Below, in pieces: positions 49,980-50,469 of a stretch of DNA of 50,469 nt. Made by a program: the position numbers and the translations under genes. Source of the stretch: Caballeronia telluris. GTDB lineage: Bacteria; Pseudomonadota; Gammaproteobacteria; Burkholderiales; Burkholderiaceae. Each line of letters begins with the position of its first letter. The first letter of the stretch is position 1. The DNA lies in the NCBI RefSeq assembly GCF_001544495.1, contig NZ_FCNZ02000031.1, positions 1 to 50,469 of the forward strand, written 5' to 3'. The notes below the pieces were generated by a model. It was not told where the DNA came from and did no database searches. It saw only the letters and a list, made by a program, of their open reading frames with translations.

Positions 49980-50469
49980 ACAACGATTCGAAGATTGGAG
50001 CGCGGGCGTTCGGCGGCCTGCGTGCGCGGGGCGCGTGGCTGGCTGCGGCGGTGATGTGCAGCAGTCTGGTGTTGTCGGCGTGCGGCGGGGGCGGAGGCGG
50101 AAGCGATGCGGACACGGCGGCGAAGCCCGACACGGCTGCATCGAGCGCCGGTGCAAACGGCGACGGGGCCTCCAAGCTCAACGGCGCCAACACGGGCGGA
50201 TCGACAAATGGAACGTCGAGCGGGACATCGACCGGGAACTCGTCAGGCGGTGCGAACCAGAATGGCGGTTCGGGCGGCGCCACGTCGACGGTGACTAATG
50301 GCGCCGCGAACGGCAGCGGCAGCACGTTGGCCGGCGTCGTCGAGACGGGTGGCCCGACCACGACCACGACGGGTGGCCCGAACACGACCGGCGGCCCGAC
50401 CACGACCACGACGGGTGGCCCGAACACGACCGGCGGCCCGACCACGACCACGACGGGTGGCCCGAACAC
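49976..50469 (+). CDS. DUF3443-like lipoprotein, N-terminal part (runs off the window)
   Basis: Only the first 164 codons are in the window. A lipoprotein signal ends in LVLSACGGGGGG, so Cys36 or so should be acylated. A long Gly/Ser/Asn/Thr-rich low-complexity segment follows, ending in tandem GGPTTTTTGGPNTT repeats. The conserved domain is expected beyond the window. Assignment to DUF3443 rests on the lipobox, the linker composition and the preceding DUF2844 gene. It overlaps that gene (ATGA). The open frame on the opposite strand here is only a mirror of this repeat. Confidence 0.65.
   Translation, partial: MNNDSKIGARAFGGLRARGAWLAAAVMCSSLVLSACGGGGGGSDADTAAKPDTAASSAGANGDGASKLNGANTGGSTNGTSSGTSTGNSSGGANQNGGSGGATSTVTNGAANGSGSTLAGVVETGGPTTTTTGGPNTTGGPTTTTTGGPNTTGGPTTTTTGGPN
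50348..50469 (+). repeat. 42-bp tandem repeat encoding GGPTTTTTGGPNTT, about 2.9 copies in the window
   Basis: Copies at 50348-50389, 50390-50431 and 50432 to the window end are nearly identical, with one third-position change (GGT/GGC) between the first two. The period is a multiple of three, so copy-number change would keep the reading frame of the lipoprotein. Confidence 0.9.

Noticed and set aside
49477..50469. Minus-strand Pro/Val-rich open frame at the right edge
   Set aside because: It is the complement of the lipoprotein's tandem repeats and the DUF2844 gene, which have signal peptides and overlapping stop/start codons.

Overview
The window looks like a piece of a Burkholderiaceae chromosome or chromid, most likely Caballeronia, Paraburkholderia or Burkholderia. 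The reasons are the high GC with GC-rich third codon positions, a Burkholderia-type trimeric porin, many one-component catabolic regulators (GntR/FCD, RpiR, LacI, MarR, LysR), and a DUF2844 gene overlapping a threonine/glycine-rich DUF3443-like lipoprotein gene at the right edge. The genus is inferred; no rRNA, tRNA or CRISPR array is visible.

Layout. (1) 200-5820: a GntR/FCD regulator, an outer-membrane porin, an RraA-fold aldolase-like protein, an MFS carrier and an FMN 2-hydroxyacid oxidase. Near-identical TTGTCnGACAA operators precede the regulator and the porin. (2) 5950-6503: a degraded IS3-family element. (3) 6610-14131: an operon with a RuBisCO-like protein, a DUF1537 acid-sugar kinase, a PhyH-type Fe(II)/2-oxoglutarate dioxygenase, a Tat-exported TRAP binding protein, a fused TRAP permease and an RpiR regulator. 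The kinase/RLP pair matches the OiaK/OiaX steps of apionate catabolism, but no apionate oxidoisomerase is present and the dioxygenase is unexplained. (4) 14150-24630: a relic of an EAL domain, then a large amide operon: five-part ABC importer, formamidase, AmiC, AmiR (ANTAR), SDR and amidase. Its leader has two A1/G4 hexaloop hairpins, the second overlapping an intrinsic terminator, as expected for AmiR antitermination.

(5) 24666-27295: a GntR/SDR/MFS sugar-acid operon whose transporter is truncated. (6) 27733-31452: an MFS carrier and a D-2-hydroxyacid dehydrogenase, divergent from a helix-turn-helix/citrate-synthase fusion that has lost a catalytic histidine. (7) 31505-31560: a solitary end matching the IS element at 6447-6503, in inverted orientation; the two bracket regions 3-6. 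(8) 31929-38039: an orphan amino-acid binding protein, an aminotransferase and LysR; an orphan LivK-type binding protein; a MarR regulator and SDR that share an operator; and a YCII-family protein. (9) 38204-45060: a LacI-controlled sugar operon (ABC importer, TIM-barrel isomerase, Gfo/Idh/MocA dehydrogenase). (10) 45115-50469: 6-phosphogluconate dehydrogenase, a GIY-YIG-like protein, ketopantoate reductase, a split chromate transporter and the DUF2844/DUF3443 pair.

Taken together it is an accessory catabolic region in which each module carries its own importer, enzymes and regulator. Much of the regulation can be read from palindromes and RNA hairpins next to the regulator genes.
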